Below are positions 7,851 to 15,727 of a stretch of 35,984 nucleotides of DNA, piece after piece. Position 1 is the stretch's first letter, and every line of letters starts with the position of its first letter. Source of the DNA: Bacillota bacterium (GTDB lineage: Bacteria; Bacillota; Clostridia; Christensenellales; Aristaeellaceae); contig JAEZLW010000104.1 of the NCBI GenBank assembly GCA_023415145.1, forward strand, positions 1 through 35,984, written 5' to 3'. The notes beneath the pieces are model-generated. The model saw only the letters and a list, made by a program, of their open reading frames with translations. It ran no database searches and was not told the origin of the DNA. The translations under genes and the position numbers were made by a program.

Positions 7851-8381
7851 TTGATTCTTTCGGGAAAAGAGATACAAAGGTGCCTGGGCAGAGAAATCAT
7901 CATTGAGCCCTTTCAAGAAAGCAGGCTCAACCCCAACAGCTACAACCTGACGCTGCATCGTACACTGCTTACTTATGACAATGCCGTGCTGGACATGAAA
8001 AAACCCAACACTGCAAGTGAACTTCAGATACCTGACAGCGGGCTTGTCCTCTCCCCGGGCCGGCTGTATCTTGGCCGGACCAATGAATATACGAAAACGG
8101 AAAAATATGTGCCAATGCTGGAGGGACGCTCCTCCATCGGCCGGCTGGGCCTATTCGTTCATGTTACCGCAGGCTTTGGGGATGTGGGCTTTGCAGGCTA
8201 TTGGACGCTGGAAATGTTCTGCGTACAGCCAATCGTCATCTATCCGGAGGTTGAAATCTGCCAGATCTATTACCATGCCATCCAGGGAGATTACGTTCCC
8301 TACAAAAGCGGGAAGTATCAGAACAATACGGGCATACAGCCCAGCCTTTTGTACCGGGATTTTGACGGGGAAGAAAAATAA
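7851..8381 (+). CDS. dcd: dCTP deaminase
   Basis: A 176-residue enzyme that converts dCTP to dUTP for thymidylate synthesis. The N-terminus MILSGKEI is typical of the family. The core EGRSSIGRLGLFVHVTAGFGD and then GYWTLEM holds the nucleotide-binding Ser/Arg residues and the catalytic Glu. The length is normal. The start is TTG at 7851, backed by AGGGGGA 6 bases upstream; the family N-terminus leaves no room for another start. I cannot tell from sequence whether it is monofunctional or a bifunctional dCTP deaminase/dUTPase. It has its own promoter, and the next gene starts 17 bases after its stop, so the two are probably co-transcribed. Confidence 0.95.
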   Translation: MILSGKEIQRCLGREIIIEPFQESRLNPNSYNLTLHRTLLTYDNAVLDMKKPNTASELQIPDSGLVLSPGRLYLGRTNEYTKTEKYVPMLEGRSSIGRLGLFVHVTAGFGDVGFAGYWTLEMFCVQPIVIYPEVEICQIYYHAIQGDYVPYKSGKYQNNTGIQPSLLYRDFDGEEK

Positions 8382-8398
8382 ATCATCGGAGGTCTTTT

Positions 8399-9022
8399 AT
8401 GAAGGTTCTGCTCATCAACGGAAGCCCGCATCAGGACGGCTGCACATACACCGCTCTTTCGGAGGTGGCAAAAACCCTTCGGGATGAGGGGATGGAAACG
8501 GAAATCGTACATATCGGCAAAGACCCCATCCGGGGCTGCACCGCCTGCGGCCATTGCTATACCGGCCCCGACAGGTGCGTGTTTGACGATGACATGGTGA
8601 ACCGCCTCTTGGAAAAGGCGGAAAAGGCCGACGCCTTTGTATTTGGCTCCCCCGTGTATTATGCCTCCGCCAACGGGGCCTTGATCGCCTTGATGGATAG
8701 GCTTTTTTACGCCGGTGATTGCTTCGCCTATAAGCCCGGTGCATGTGTTGTTTCCGCCCGCCGGGCAGGAACCACCGCCGCCTTGGACCAGATGATGAAA
8801 TACTTGACCATCTCCAACATGATGGTGGTAGGCTCCCAGTACTGGACCATGGTCCACGGGGGCAAGGCGGTGGATGTCCAGCAGGATCAGGAAGGGCTGC
8901 AAACCATGCGCGTTCTGGGCCGCAATATGGCCTGGCTGTTAAAATGCATCGAAGCAGGAAAGCAGGCAGGTATTCCGTTCCCGCAGAAGGAAGCACGGCA
9001 AAGAACGAATTTTATCAGGTAG
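8399..9022 (+). CDS. Iron-sulfur flavoprotein (NADPH-dependent FMN reductase family)
   Basis: A 207-residue flavodoxin-like protein. It begins with the beta-strand and FMN phosphate loop MKVLLINGSPHQDGCTYTAL and then shows a compact cysteine motif C47-x2-C50-x2-C53-x6-C60, the [4Fe-4S] ligand pattern of archaeal and clostridial Isf proteins. FVFGSPVYYAS and VVSARRAGTT are the flavin-contact segments. Isf proteins transfer electrons and have been linked to O2 and peroxide reduction in anaerobes. The start ATG has CGGAGG 7 bases upstream. It is followed by a convergent terminator. It lies near fprA and the QueG-like gene in a small redox cluster, but has a separate transcript from fprA. Confidence 0.9.
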   Translation: MKVLLINGSPHQDGCTYTALSEVAKTLRDEGMETEIVHIGKDPIRGCTACGHCYTGPDRCVFDDDMVNRLLEKAEKADAFVFGSPVYYASANGALIALMDRLFYAGDCFAYKPGACVVSARRAGTTAALDQMMKYLTISNMMVVGSQYWTMVHGGKAVDVQQDQEGLQTMRVLGRNMAWLLKCIEAGKQAGIPFPQKEARQRTNFIR

Positions 9023-9136
9023 TAGGCATGGGGTATCTTGAGAAGGATGTTATATGCATACTGAAACAGGTCCGCCTAAGCCGCATCGACGTTTGCTAAT
9101 GGAAGATAAGTCCAGCCTTCACCTAAATAGGAAAAG

Positions 9137-9168
9137 GGGCGGCCCGTTTTACAGGCCGCCCTTTTTTT
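9137..9168 (+). terminator. Terminator between the flavoprotein gene and the convergent MFS gene
   Basis: GGGCGGCC (9137-9144) pairs with GGCCGCCC (9154-9161), followed by TTTTTTT (9162-9168). Upstream AAAA (9132-9135) gives a short T-run on the other strand, so it may also serve the convergent gene ending at 9174. Confidence 0.9.
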
Positions 9169-9173
9169 GTACA

Positions 9174-10469
9174 TTACGTATCCAGGCTTCTAAAAGCTAC
9201 GCTTTTCAGGCTTATAAGGCAGGATACAAGGCCGATGATCCCGGTGATCAGAAACATCACCGCCATGCCCGTCCCTTTGCCCATACCGACCAGTTTCATC
9301 AGAAACAGTGACAGATGCGAACTTCCTGCCATGAAGGGCTCGAACACGTTGTCCGCTAGATATCCTCCCAGGAAAAGCCCAAGGGGGATGGTACAGTATT
9401 GTATCGTATCCCGTGTGGAAAACACCCTCCCCTGCAGATCCGTAGGGACCTTTGTGCGCATGACAGTGGTAAGGTTGGCATTCAAAAACGGCAGGGGCAT
9501 ATTGCCAACGAAGGCCGCGAACACCCATATGGGTACGTTTCTGCCCAGCGCCCATAGTACGTTGCACAGCAAAAATGAAATGGCGCAGGAGCCGAATATC
9601 ACCCGTGTGCGGCTTTTGAAAGGCTTCATCAGCGTGACCAGAATGCTGCCTGCAAGCGTGCCCAGCCCCACGGCGGAGGAGACCATGGATAGTGCTGCCT
9701 GGCTGCCGCCGGAGCGCTTTAAAATCATGGCCGGCAAAATGCCAAACCCGGTCATAAAAGCCAGCAGGTTGATAAAGGAAAAGAAAAGGATCATTTTCAA
9801 TACAGGCCTGTGCTTTCGTAAAAAACCAAGACCCTGAAAGCAGCTTTTCAAGAACCTTTCTTTCTTTTCTTCCTTGTTGGGTACAGCCGGTATACGAATG
9901 AATATGGCCAACGACAAAAAGGCGGCGGTGAAGGTTAACAGATCGAAGGTGAGTACGGTTTTCAGCCCGCCCAGCGCAAGGACCGCCGTGGCCAGCGCCG
10001 GAGTTATTACCGAGACCAGAGAACTGGAAAATACCTGCAGCCCGCTGACCCGCAAATACTGCTCCTTGGGCGCCAGCAGGCTTACCGCTACGTAGGAGGC
10101 AGGATATTGAAAAGCGTTCATGCAACTGATGAGGAAGTTGACACCGTACAGGTGCCAGAGCTGCAATTGACCCGTTTCTTGCAGGAGAAAGACCGTCAGC
10201 GTGCCCATAGCGGCCACCAGGTCGCTTGCAAGCATGATCCGCTTCTTGTCCCACTTGTCGGCCAGGGTTCCTGCCACAAAGCAGAAAAGGATCGATGGCA
10301 GGTATGTGAAAAATGACAACAGCGCAATGCTGGTAGCTGTGCCTTGCTTGCCGTATGCCCACAGAATGAGCGCAAAACCCGTCATGGCACTGCCCAGCGA
10401 GGATATGGATTGACCGGCCCAGAGAATCAGAAAGCTCTTAAGCCCGGCGAATTTATTTGTAGGTTTCAT
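9174..10469 (-). CDS. Major facilitator superfamily exporter
   Basis: A 431-residue membrane protein with about twelve hydrophobic segments. The N-terminal half has the MFS loop 2-3 motif GTLADKWDKKRIMLASDLVAA. The layout (FAGLKSFLILWAGQSISSLGSAMTGFAL at the start, a central basic loop near PAVPNKEEKKERFLK, then LQGRVFSTRDTIQY) matches the DHA3/enterobactin-exporter-like group of macrolide or siderophore efflux pumps. The start on the minus strand at 10469 has AAGGAG 8 bases upstream. It is transcribed away from the CapA-like gene across a 286-base shared region. The substrate cannot be told from sequence; drug or small-molecule efflux is the family-level guess. Confidence 0.92.
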   Translation of the reverse strand: MKPTNKFAGLKSFLILWAGQSISSLGSAMTGFALILWAYGKQGTATSIALLSFFTYLPSILFCFVAGTLADKWDKKRIMLASDLVAAMGTLTVFLLQETGQLQLWHLYGVNFLISCMNAFQYPASYVAVSLLAPKEQYLRVSGLQVFSSSLVSVITPALATAVLALGGLKTVLTFDLLTFTAAFLSLAIFIRIPAVPNKEEKKERFLKSCFQGLGFLRKHRPVLKMILFFSFINLLAFMTGFGILPAMILKRSGGSQAALSMVSSAVGLGTLAGSILVTLMKPFKSRTRVIFGSCAISFLLCNVLWALGRNVPIWVFAAFVGNMPLPFLNANLTTVMRTKVPTDLQGRVFSTRDTIQYCTIPLGLFLGGYLADNVFEPFMAGSSHLSLFLMKLVGMGKGTGMAVMFLITGIIGLVSCLISLKSVAFRSLDT

Positions 10470-10544
10470 GGCTTTGCTCCTTCAAATCAATCTGCTGAAA
10501 TAAAGTGATGCAAAGCCTGATTCGGACGGTGCTATTTGATTACC

Positions 10545-10586
10545 GCTCCATGCACATCCCGTCCTTCATCAGACCATGCATGGAGC
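10545..10586 (+). repeat. 10-bp inverted repeat in the divergent MFS/CapA intergenic region
   Basis: GCTCCATGCA (10545-10554) is exactly complementary to TGCATGGAGC (10577-10586), with a 22-base spacer. It lies 76 bases upstream of the MFS start and could bind a regulator of that gene or form a transcript hairpin. No T-run follows on either strand. Confidence 0.45.
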
Positions 10587-10694
10587 AAAGACAATGCAGA
10601 GCTTCATATAACCTACGCCATTTTCTTTTTTGTTGGAACCGGGAGCAGTATAGCACAACTCAATCCTACATGCAAGACAATAGATAGGGAAACG

Positions 10695-10723
10695 TTGACA
10701 GTCAAAAGGCACATCGGTACAAT
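10695..10723 (+). promoter_or_regulatory. Sigma-A-type promoter of the CapA-like gene
   Basis: A perfect TTGACA (10695-10700), a 17-base spacer and TACAAT (10718-10723). This is among the best promoters in the window, 32 bases before the likely start codon. Confidence 0.8.
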
Positions 10724-10734
10724 ATCTATATTGT
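10719..10734 (+). promoter_or_regulatory. 16-bp palindrome overlapping the -10 box (operator candidate)
   Basis: ACAATAT-CT-ATATTGT is a perfect palindrome with 7-bp arms. It shares five bases with the -10 box and covers the expected transcription start, a classic repressor position. The binding protein is unknown. Confidence 0.5.
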
Positions 10735-10755
10735 GATTGAAAGGTATTGTGCCGA

Positions 10756-11814
10756 ATGCGAAAGACCGCGTTTATCATTCTGACGGCGTTGGTATTATGC
10801 CTTGCCGCTTCCGCCATGGGGGAAAAGGTGGGTACTGATACCCTGACCATTTCGTTCCTGGGAGACTTAAGCATCGGCGACTCCTACCGTGTAAGGAACT
10901 ATGATAAAGGCTACGCCAAAACGGTGGACAAGAACGGGTTTGACTGGCCCTTTTCGCTTGTCAGGTCCTATCTTGACGCGGATGATGTCACCGTGGCCAA
11001 CCTGGAGGTGGTATTCACTACTAAAAATAGGCAGGCCAACAAGGACATAAACCTGATTGCCGATCCCAGGTATGTGGGTGTCTTGCTGGAATCGGGTGTG
11101 GATGTTCTAAACACCGCCAACAACCACAGCTTCGACTTTTTGGCCGTGGGCTATCAGGAAAGCATGAAAACTCTGGATGATGCGGGCATTCCCCACTTTG
11201 GCACCGTCAATCCCGGCAGCAAGAGTATGGTCGATCATGTCCTTGTTCAAGAGGTAAAAGGGATCAAGATTGGTTTTGTGGGCTTTACGTATCCGCAAAA
11301 CAGCGATATCGATAGGATCGCAAAAAGAATACAGAACTTGCGGGATCTGGGCTGCCAGCTTGTTATCGTCAGCCTGCATTGGGGCCGTGAACTGCATGCA
11401 ACACCGGAAAGCGGCCAGTATTCCTACGCGAGAAAGGTGCTGGATGCAGGCGCGGATGTGCTGTACGGCCATCATCCGCATATTCTGCAGCCGGTGCATT
11501 TTTACAATGGCAAACCCATTTTTTACAGCCTGGGGAATTTCACCTTCGGCTCCATGGGCAGGGCGGACCGGGATACCGGCATCTTTCAGCTTCGATACAG
11601 CCTGACAACTAAGGGGCCTCAATTGAAGAATTTCACCGTCATCCCCTGCCGAACCCAGGGCTCGGGGGATTTTAGGCCCTATGAGCTTACGGAGGAATCA
11701 GCGAGGAAGACGATGCTCAAAAAGCTGGTCTTCAAGCGTGAGGCCAAGGGCATGCAAAACCTGCCATCATCCTTTATCGAGACTGGCAGTGTGGATTTTA
11801 CGAACGGGGAGTAA
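10756..11814 (+). CDS. Secreted CapA-family protein
   Basis: A 352-residue protein with a Sec signal peptide (about 1-23, MRKTAFIILTALVLCLAASAMG) and a CapA/PgsA-type metallophosphatase-like domain. Visible family motifs: FLGDLSIGD near the mature N-terminus, ANLEVVFTT, the metal-site pattern NTANNHSFDF, LHWGRELH, and GHHPHILQPVHFYNGKPIFYSLGNFTFG near the C-terminus. CapA proteins are tied to poly-gamma-glutamate capsule, but many stand-alone copies, as here with no CapB/CapC nearby, have no known role. The ATG at 10756 has AAAGG 11 bases upstream; an in-frame TTG at 10747 would leave almost no spacer. A strong promoter with an overlapping palindrome suggests regulated single-gene transcription. 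It converges with the minus-strand gene ending at 11831. Confidence 0.9.
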   Translation: MRKTAFIILTALVLCLAASAMGEKVGTDTLTISFLGDLSIGDSYRVRNYDKGYAKTVDKNGFDWPFSLVRSYLDADDVTVANLEVVFTTKNRQANKDINLIADPRYVGVLLESGVDVLNTANNHSFDFLAVGYQESMKTLDDAGIPHFGTVNPGSKSMVDHVLVQEVKGIKIGFVGFTYPQNSDIDRIAKRIQNLRDLGCQLVIVSLHWGRELHATPESGQYSYARKVLDAGADVLYGHHPHILQPVHFYNGKPIFYSLGNFTFGSMGRADRDTGIFQLRYSLTTKGPQLKNFTVIPCRTQGSGDFRPYELTEESARKTMLKKLVFKREAKGMQNLPSSFIETGSVDFTNGE

Positions 11815-11830
11815 AACCCTAAAGGGCTTA

Positions 11831-12391
11831 TCACCACATATCGCCAATGCTGATGAAAAGCCTCGTATCGGTTAAGGTCATATACACACTGACACCTCCG
11901 GCCCCACGGTCTGTACCAAAATCGGCATGAAGCTCCATTTCGCCTAATGTTGTTTCCGTTTCTTTACACCCATCGTCATAGTATCCGGCCCGGTTCTGGT
12001 ATGCTGCCTTCATAGCAGGGATCAAGTCATCAAACAGATCCTTACCTTGTTGTTTTTCGAGACCGTCAAAGGACAGTTCTACATTATAAAGCGTATCAGG
12101 GGAAAGCCAGCCATCTTCTATCATGAATCCATATGTGACAGTACAAGACGTATCCAAAATTTGATCCTGATAGATATAATACATCATATTGCCCCATTCG
12201 CGGCTGTCTCTTGTTTGAAGAGGCGTCCCCTTTATCATTTTCAATAGCGGGTAAGGCATTGGGAAATACGCCTGTAATCCTGGAACTCCTGTGGTATCGA
12301 TTCCGCCCCGCACGATTGCAGTGCCGAAGCAAAACAAGGCGAAAGCCATAGCTAAGGCCAAAACCAACAAGGTCAGGCATCCCTTTTTCAT
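11831..12391 (-). CDS. Small membrane-anchored or secreted protein of unknown function
   Basis: A 186-residue protein that I do not recognise. It starts with a basic and hydrophobic segment (MKKGCLTLLVLALAMAFALFCFGTAIV, a signal peptide or anchor of about 25 residues). A mixed alpha/beta extracytoplasmic region follows, rich in Tyr and acidic residues, containing WGNMMYYIYQDQ and a C-terminal beta-rich part (TTLGEMELHADFGTDRGAGG). The start at 12391 has GAGGGAAA about 5 bases upstream; an in-frame extension to 12487 would overlap the pcp gene and lacks a ribosome-binding site. It lies 34 bases downstream of pcp on the same strand, so it is probably in that operon. No partner or enzyme motif hints at a role. 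Confidence 0.8.
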   Translation of the reverse strand: MKKGCLTLLVLALAMAFALFCFGTAIVRGGIDTTGVPGLQAYFPMPYPLLKMIKGTPLQTRDSREWGNMMYYIYQDQILDTSCTVTYGFMIEDGWLSPDTLYNVELSFDGLEKQQGKDLFDDLIPAMKAAYQNRAGYYDDGCKETETTLGEMELHADFGTDRGAGGVSVYMTLTDTRLFISIGDMW

Positions 12392-12425
12392 ATGATTTCC
12401 CTCTTCCGTGCGATCAGGGCTGGAA

Positions 12426-13061
12426 TTACCCCAACCATGTTTTTCTAATAAGGCATACTTCCGCCACGACAGCCAGTGCGGCTTCAAGCCCTCTAACGAT
12501 GTCTGAAAGCTCCATGCCGAAGGCGGGCTCGTTTTTTTCCTCCGCCTGTGCCGTTAGGTACGGCACGTGGATGAATCCGCCTATCATTCCGGGGAACTCT
12601 GTCTCTATCAGGTTCAAGACGCCGTACATGAGGTGATTGCAAACGAAAGTTCCCGCCGTATTGGATACCGCCGCCGAAAGCCCGACGTCTTGGATGGCCT
12701 TCACCATGGCCTTGATGGGCAGTGTGGCAAAATAAGCCGTCGGGCCGCCGGGAAGGATAGGCATATCCTGCGGCTGGTTTCCTTTATTGTCGGGAATGGC
12801 GGCGTCCTCCATGTTGATGGCCACCCGCTCCGGGGTGATGGCGGTGCGCCCGCCGGCTTGGCCAATGCACACCACGGCAGCGGGCCTTGCGGTACGCATG
12901 GCCTCTGCCACCGTATCGATAGCAAGATGGAAAACAGTAGGCACTGTCAGCTTTACGATCTCTGCCGTGGCGATTCTGGCAGCCACCAGCTTCACGGCCT
13001 CCTGGGCCGGATTCACCATCTCCCCACCGAAGGGCTCAAAAGCAGTCAGCAAGATGATCAA
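12426..13061 (-). CDS. pcp: Pyrrolidone-carboxylate peptidase
   Basis: A 211-residue cytoplasmic cysteine peptidase (family C15) that removes N-terminal pyroglutamate from peptides. The start ILLTAFEPFGG is diagnostic. The catalytic triad is visible as E78 (ITPERVAINMEDA), C141 (SNTAGTFVCNHLMYG) and H165 (GGFIHVPYL). The length is normal. The start codon is TTG at 13061 with GGGAGGAA about 6 bases upstream, and no other start keeps the conserved N-terminus. A good minus-strand promoter lies 24 bases upstream. It is followed at 34 bases by the small anchored protein gene. It likely serves peptide salvage. Confidence 0.95.
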   Translation of the reverse strand: MIILLTAFEPFGGEMVNPAQEAVKLVAARIATAEIVKLTVPTVFHLAIDTVAEAMRTARPAAVVCIGQAGGRTAITPERVAINMEDAAIPDNKGNQPQDMPILPGGPTAYFATLPIKAMVKAIQDVGLSAAVSNTAGTFVCNHLMYGVLNLIETEFPGMIGGFIHVPYLTAQAEEKNEPAFGMELSDIVRGLEAALAVVAEVCLIRKTWLG

Positions 13062-13085
13062 CGCAACTTCCTCCCTCTATCGGTG

Positions 13086-13114
13086 ATTATATACCGCTAG
13101 CTTTAAAGGGGCAA
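13086..13114 (-). promoter_or_regulatory. Promoter of pcp
   Basis: On the minus strand, TTGCCC (complement of 13109-13114) is 17 bases from a perfect TATAAT (complement of 13086-13091). The pcp start codon is 24 bases downstream of the -10 box. Confidence 0.75.
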
Positions 13115-13125
13115 TCCAGGGCAGT

Positions 13126-13193
13126 CTCATTTTAACTTTTTTTATCAAAAATGAGGATGCCTCCGATGGTCCAGGGCGTTAGGTTCGCCCTGG
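13126..13193 (+). repeat. Two inverted repeats in the pcp/rlmCD divergent region
   Basis: CTCATTTT (13126-13133) pairs with AAAATGAG (13148-13155), and CCAGGGCG (13171-13178) pairs with CGCCCTGG (13186-13193) around a 7-base loop. Neither has a T-run on the right side to be a clear terminator. They sit between the two divergent promoters and may be protein-binding sites. The rest of this 263-base gap holds the two promoters and nothing else visible. Confidence 0.4.
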
Positions 13194-13265
13194 TCGCCCC
13201 CTCAGGTGCGAAATTTCTATTGACAAAATACAAAGGAGATTGCACTAGGGGGCAACCGCTTCCCT

Positions 13266-13294
13266 TTTACAAGGTGCTCCAAGCGTGGTAAAAT
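13266..13294 (+). promoter_or_regulatory. Promoter of the rRNA methyltransferase gene
   Basis: TTTACA (13266-13271), 17 bases, TAAAAT (13289-13294), with the start codon 30 bases further on. A TTGACA at 13220-13225 has no matching -10 and was not used. Confidence 0.75.
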
Positions 13295-13324
13295 GTGACT
13301 GACAATGATAAGGGAGGGCGTGCC

Positions 13325-14461
13325 ATGACCTGTCAAAAGAGGGAAGCGGGCTGCGGCGGCTGCCCTCTTGTGCATATTGCCTATCCCGAACAACTGAAAA
13401 AGAAACAGGCGTTTGTAAAAAAGCACCTGTCCACCCTCGGCAAGCCAAAGCCCATCCTGGGTATGGAAGTGCCAGCCCATTACCGCAACAAGGCCATTGC
13501 CACCTTTGCCACTAAAAAGAGCGGGTTGATATCGGGCATGTACCGGGAAGGAACGCATCATGTGATCCCCGTGGATGAATGCCTGCTTCACGCGCCAGAA
13601 TCGGACGATGTACTGCGGGCCGTTAGGGAAACCGCCACAGAATGCGGGCTTACCGCCTATGATGAGGACAGGCACAAAGGTTTTCTGCGCCATGCGCTGG
13701 TTCGAAGGGGCCACTATACGGGGCAGATATTGGTGGTGCTGGTGACAGCTTCCGCTCCATTTCCAGGGAAAGAGTTATTCCTATCCAAACTGCTCGAAAA
13801 GCAACCCGGCATTACCACTGTGGTGCAGAACATCAATACCCGCTCGACCAGCGCGGTACTGGGCTTTGTGGAACATGTGCTGTATGGCAAAGGCTATATC
13901 GAGGACATGCTGTGCGGCCTGCGTTTTACCATATCGCCCCGTTCCTTTTACCAGGTGAACACCGTTCAAACCGAGGTGCTGTACCGTGAGGCCATCCGCC
14001 TGGCGGAGTTACATGGGAATGAAACAATCATTGACGCTTATTGCGGCATCGGCACGCTGACCTTGGTTGCCGCCAAATCTGCCGGACAAGCCATCGGGAT
14101 TGAGTTAAACCCCGCTGCCGTGAACGATGCCAAACGCAATGCCGATATGAACGGTATTCAAAACGCCGCTTTTCTCAAAGGCGATGCGGGCCGGGTGATG
14201 GTGAAAATGGCGGAGGAGGGCAAAACCGCCGATGTGGTGTTCCTGGACCCGCCACGGGCCGGCAGCAGTGAGGAGTTCCTTTCGGCGCTGTGCAAGCTGT
14301 CACCCAAGCGTGTGGTGTACATTTCCTGCAATGTGGAAACACAGGCAAGGGATTTGAAATACCTGCATGAGCGGGGGTACAAGGTGCGGGTTATCCAGCC
14401 GGTGGATTTGTTTCCACATACAGAGCATGTGGAATGCGTGGTCATGATGACAAGGATGTAA
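13325..14461 (+). CDS. 23S rRNA (uracil-C5)-methyltransferase, RlmD/RlmCD type
   Basis: A 378-residue SAM-dependent RNA methyltransferase that makes 5-methyluridine in 23S rRNA. The N-terminus carries the Fe-S cysteines C3, C10 and C13 (REAGCGGCPLVH), with a further Cys in VDECLLH. The methyltransferase core shows DAYCGIGTLTLVAA for SAM binding, FLDPPRAGSS and the nucleophile Cys in YISCNVETQARDL. It lacks the N-terminal TRAM domain found in longer RumA/RlmCD proteins (about 450 residues), a common short variant. The start ATG at 13325 has AGGGAGGG about 7 bases upstream, and its own promoter lies 30 bases further upstream. Which uridine(s) it modifies cannot be told from sequence. Confidence 0.93.
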   Translation: MTCQKREAGCGGCPLVHIAYPEQLKKKQAFVKKHLSTLGKPKPILGMEVPAHYRNKAIATFATKKSGLISGMYREGTHHVIPVDECLLHAPESDDVLRAVRETATECGLTAYDEDRHKGFLRHALVRRGHYTGQILVVLVTASAPFPGKELFLSKLLEKQPGITTVVQNINTRSTSAVLGFVEHVLYGKGYIEDMLCGLRFTISPRSFYQVNTVQTEVLYREAIRLAELHGNETIIDAYCGIGTLTLVAAKSAGQAIGIELNPAAVNDAKRNADMNGIQNAAFLKGDAGRVMVKMAEEGKTADVVFLDPPRAGSSEEFLSALCKLSPKRVVYISCNVETQARDLKYLHERGYKVRVIQPVDLFPHTEHVECVVMMTRM

Positions 14462-14490
14462 CAACCTGCAAACCTGTGGAGTTCTGGCTT

Positions 14491-14520
14491 TTGCAATGAT
14501 AGTGAGGCTGTCTGTACAAC
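14491..14520 (+). promoter_or_regulatory. Possible promoter of the YcxB-like gene
   Basis: TTGCAA (14491-14496), an 18-base spacer and TACAAC (14515-14520). It is a moderate match placed 58 bases before the start codon. Confidence 0.35.
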
Positions 14521-14578
14521 CTTACCTTTCAAAGATGTACGCGAAAACACATCAATAAGGATATTTGGAGGTGGTGAA

Positions 14579-15175
14579 ATGAGCTTGAAATTCAAGGAAA
14601 TCATACGTTACGAAAAAAGCCATATGAATGAAATTCGGTATATTATGAATTACAGAATTGTTCCTGGTTATCTATTGTTGATAATCATCTGTGTTATGAT
14701 GAGTATAGATGAAACAAAGTATACTCCTTTAGCCATTTTGCTTTTTGGCATTATTGGATTATTAACGGTTCTACTTTTGGCATCGGGTCCATTTGTGAGA
14801 AAAAAAGAAATTCAAATGGAAATGGGTAGGTATAACTTCGAAAGAAGGGAGATAGAACCAACCCAAATTTTCGATTTCTCAAATGAAGAGAATTCCATTC
14901 AATTTGATTCCAACGGTATGACTGTGAACGATGCATTCTACTGGTATAATCATTTAACGGTACGGGTAATTACGTCCAATTATCTTCTGAGAATCATAAT
15001 AAATATCATTTTTATCATTGACGAGATGAACTGCTATCAAATCCCCTTTAATGGAGATACGATTGATATGATCAGGCAATTTGATATTAAGCTGGAAAAC
15101 CCGGATGATTTTGAATATATAGTAAATCACAAGGAAAATGCTTTTAGGAAAATATTTCTTAAAGGTCATGTGTAA
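14579..15175 (+). CDS. YcxB-like small membrane protein
   Basis: A 198-residue protein with two adjacent hydrophobic segments (about 28-42 and 50-68), followed by a cytoplasmic-looking beta-rich domain. The layout (short N-terminal region, TM pair, then a PH-like domain with YNFERREIEPTQIFDFSNEENSIQ and a C-terminal FRKIFLKG) resembles YcxB-family proteins, whose role is unknown. The start ATG has TTGGAGGTGG about 6 bases upstream. Codon use is clearly more AT-rich than in the flanking methyltransferase gene, which hints at recent transfer. The next gene is a small YwqK-like protein 116 bases downstream on the same strand; the pair may be one accessory module. Confidence 0.75.
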   Translation: MSLKFKEIIRYEKSHMNEIRYIMNYRIVPGYLLLIIICVMMSIDETKYTPLAILLFGIIGLLTVLLLASGPFVRKKEIQMEMGRYNFERREIEPTQIFDFSNEENSIQFDSNGMTVNDAFYWYNHLTVRVITSNYLLRIIINIIFIIDEMNCYQIPFNGDTIDMIRQFDIKLENPDDFEYIVNHKENAFRKIFLKGHV

Positions 15176-15187
15176 GCGTGACACTGT

Positions 15188-15277
15188 ATGACATACGAGC
15201 ACGCGGAATGCATCTTTTGTCAAGGAAGCAAATACTGGAAATATAGCAGCCGAATAAATCACAAAGGATATTTGTAA
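15188..15277 (+). CDS. Possible 29-residue micro-ORF with a CxxC motif
   Basis: ATG at 15188 opens 29 codons (MTYEHAECIFCQGSKYWKYS...) ending TAA at 15277, just before the ribosome-binding site of the next gene. It has an unusual ECIFC motif but no Shine-Dalgarno sequence. It may be a chance frame or the end of a lost gene. Confidence 0.2.
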   Translation: MTYEHAECIFCQGSKYWKYSSRINHKGYL

Positions 15278-15291
15278 GGAGGAACATTCAG

Positions 15292-15579
15292 ATGGACAAT
15301 GAAAAATGCGACCTGATCCATCCCAACGGTGTCAAAGAAAAGAAAATTGATGTCATTGATGGATATACCATAAAGTATCACGCCAATGAGTCCACCATTT
15401 GGTCCAAAGGCAAGATGGCAAATGGCCAGCCCGAAGGCTATTTGGAATGGTACCGCCCGGATGGTACGATGAAACGTTCAGGGTATTTCGAAAAGGGAGA
15501 ACCCGTAGGGGAATGGATTACCTACAATGATAAGGGAGAGAAGCATAAGATAACCATACGGGGCAAAAAGGAGCAATAG
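15292..15579 (+). CDS. YwqK-like protein with MORN_2-type repeats
   Basis: A 95-residue soluble protein. The C-terminal half shows two short beta-hairpin repeats of the MORN_2/YwqK kind: GKMANGQPEGYLEWYRPDGT and GYFEKGEPVGEWITYNDKGE. YwqK-family proteins are labelled antitoxins in some annotations because of Bacillus ywqJK, but many copies are orphans. No ywqJ-like deaminase toxin is seen here. The start ATG has AGGAGGAA about 8 bases upstream. It follows the YcxB-like gene in an AT-rich pocket. A possible role is binding or neutralising a partner; this is family-level inference only. Confidence 0.75.
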   Translation: MDNEKCDLIHPNGVKEKKIDVIDGYTIKYHANESTIWSKGKMANGQPEGYLEWYRPDGTMKRSGYFEKGEPVGEWITYNDKGEKHKITIRGKKEQ

Positions 15580-15635
15580 GTCTACATCCTGGATAATCAT
15601 AGAATAACTCATACGTTCAGCATACAGCTCCTCTG

Positions 15636-15680
15636 TCATCTGTTGATGCCGGCCAGGAGCTTGTCTTTTTCTGCCCGCAT
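15636..15680 (-). pseudogene. Short remnant in the gap before the LysM gene (minus strand)
   Basis: On the minus strand AGGAGG precedes an ATG at 15680 that opens only 14 codons (MRAEKDKLLAGINR) and stops in a TGA that overlaps an ATG of a second frame (MTEELYAERMSYSMII). Together they faintly recall the N-terminus of a sugar O-acetyltransferase, but this is too short to rely on. The remainder of the 15580-15790 gap shows no other gene. Confidence 0.2.
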
Positions 15681-15727
15681 ATGAGCAGCCTCCTGAGTAA
15701 TTGCCAAATATTACACATAGAGATTCG

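Noticed and set aside
13220..13225. TTGACA as a -35 box for the rRNA methyltransferase gene
   Set aside because: No -10 lies at the right distance; the TTTACA-17-TAAAAT pair at 13266-13294 is better placed.
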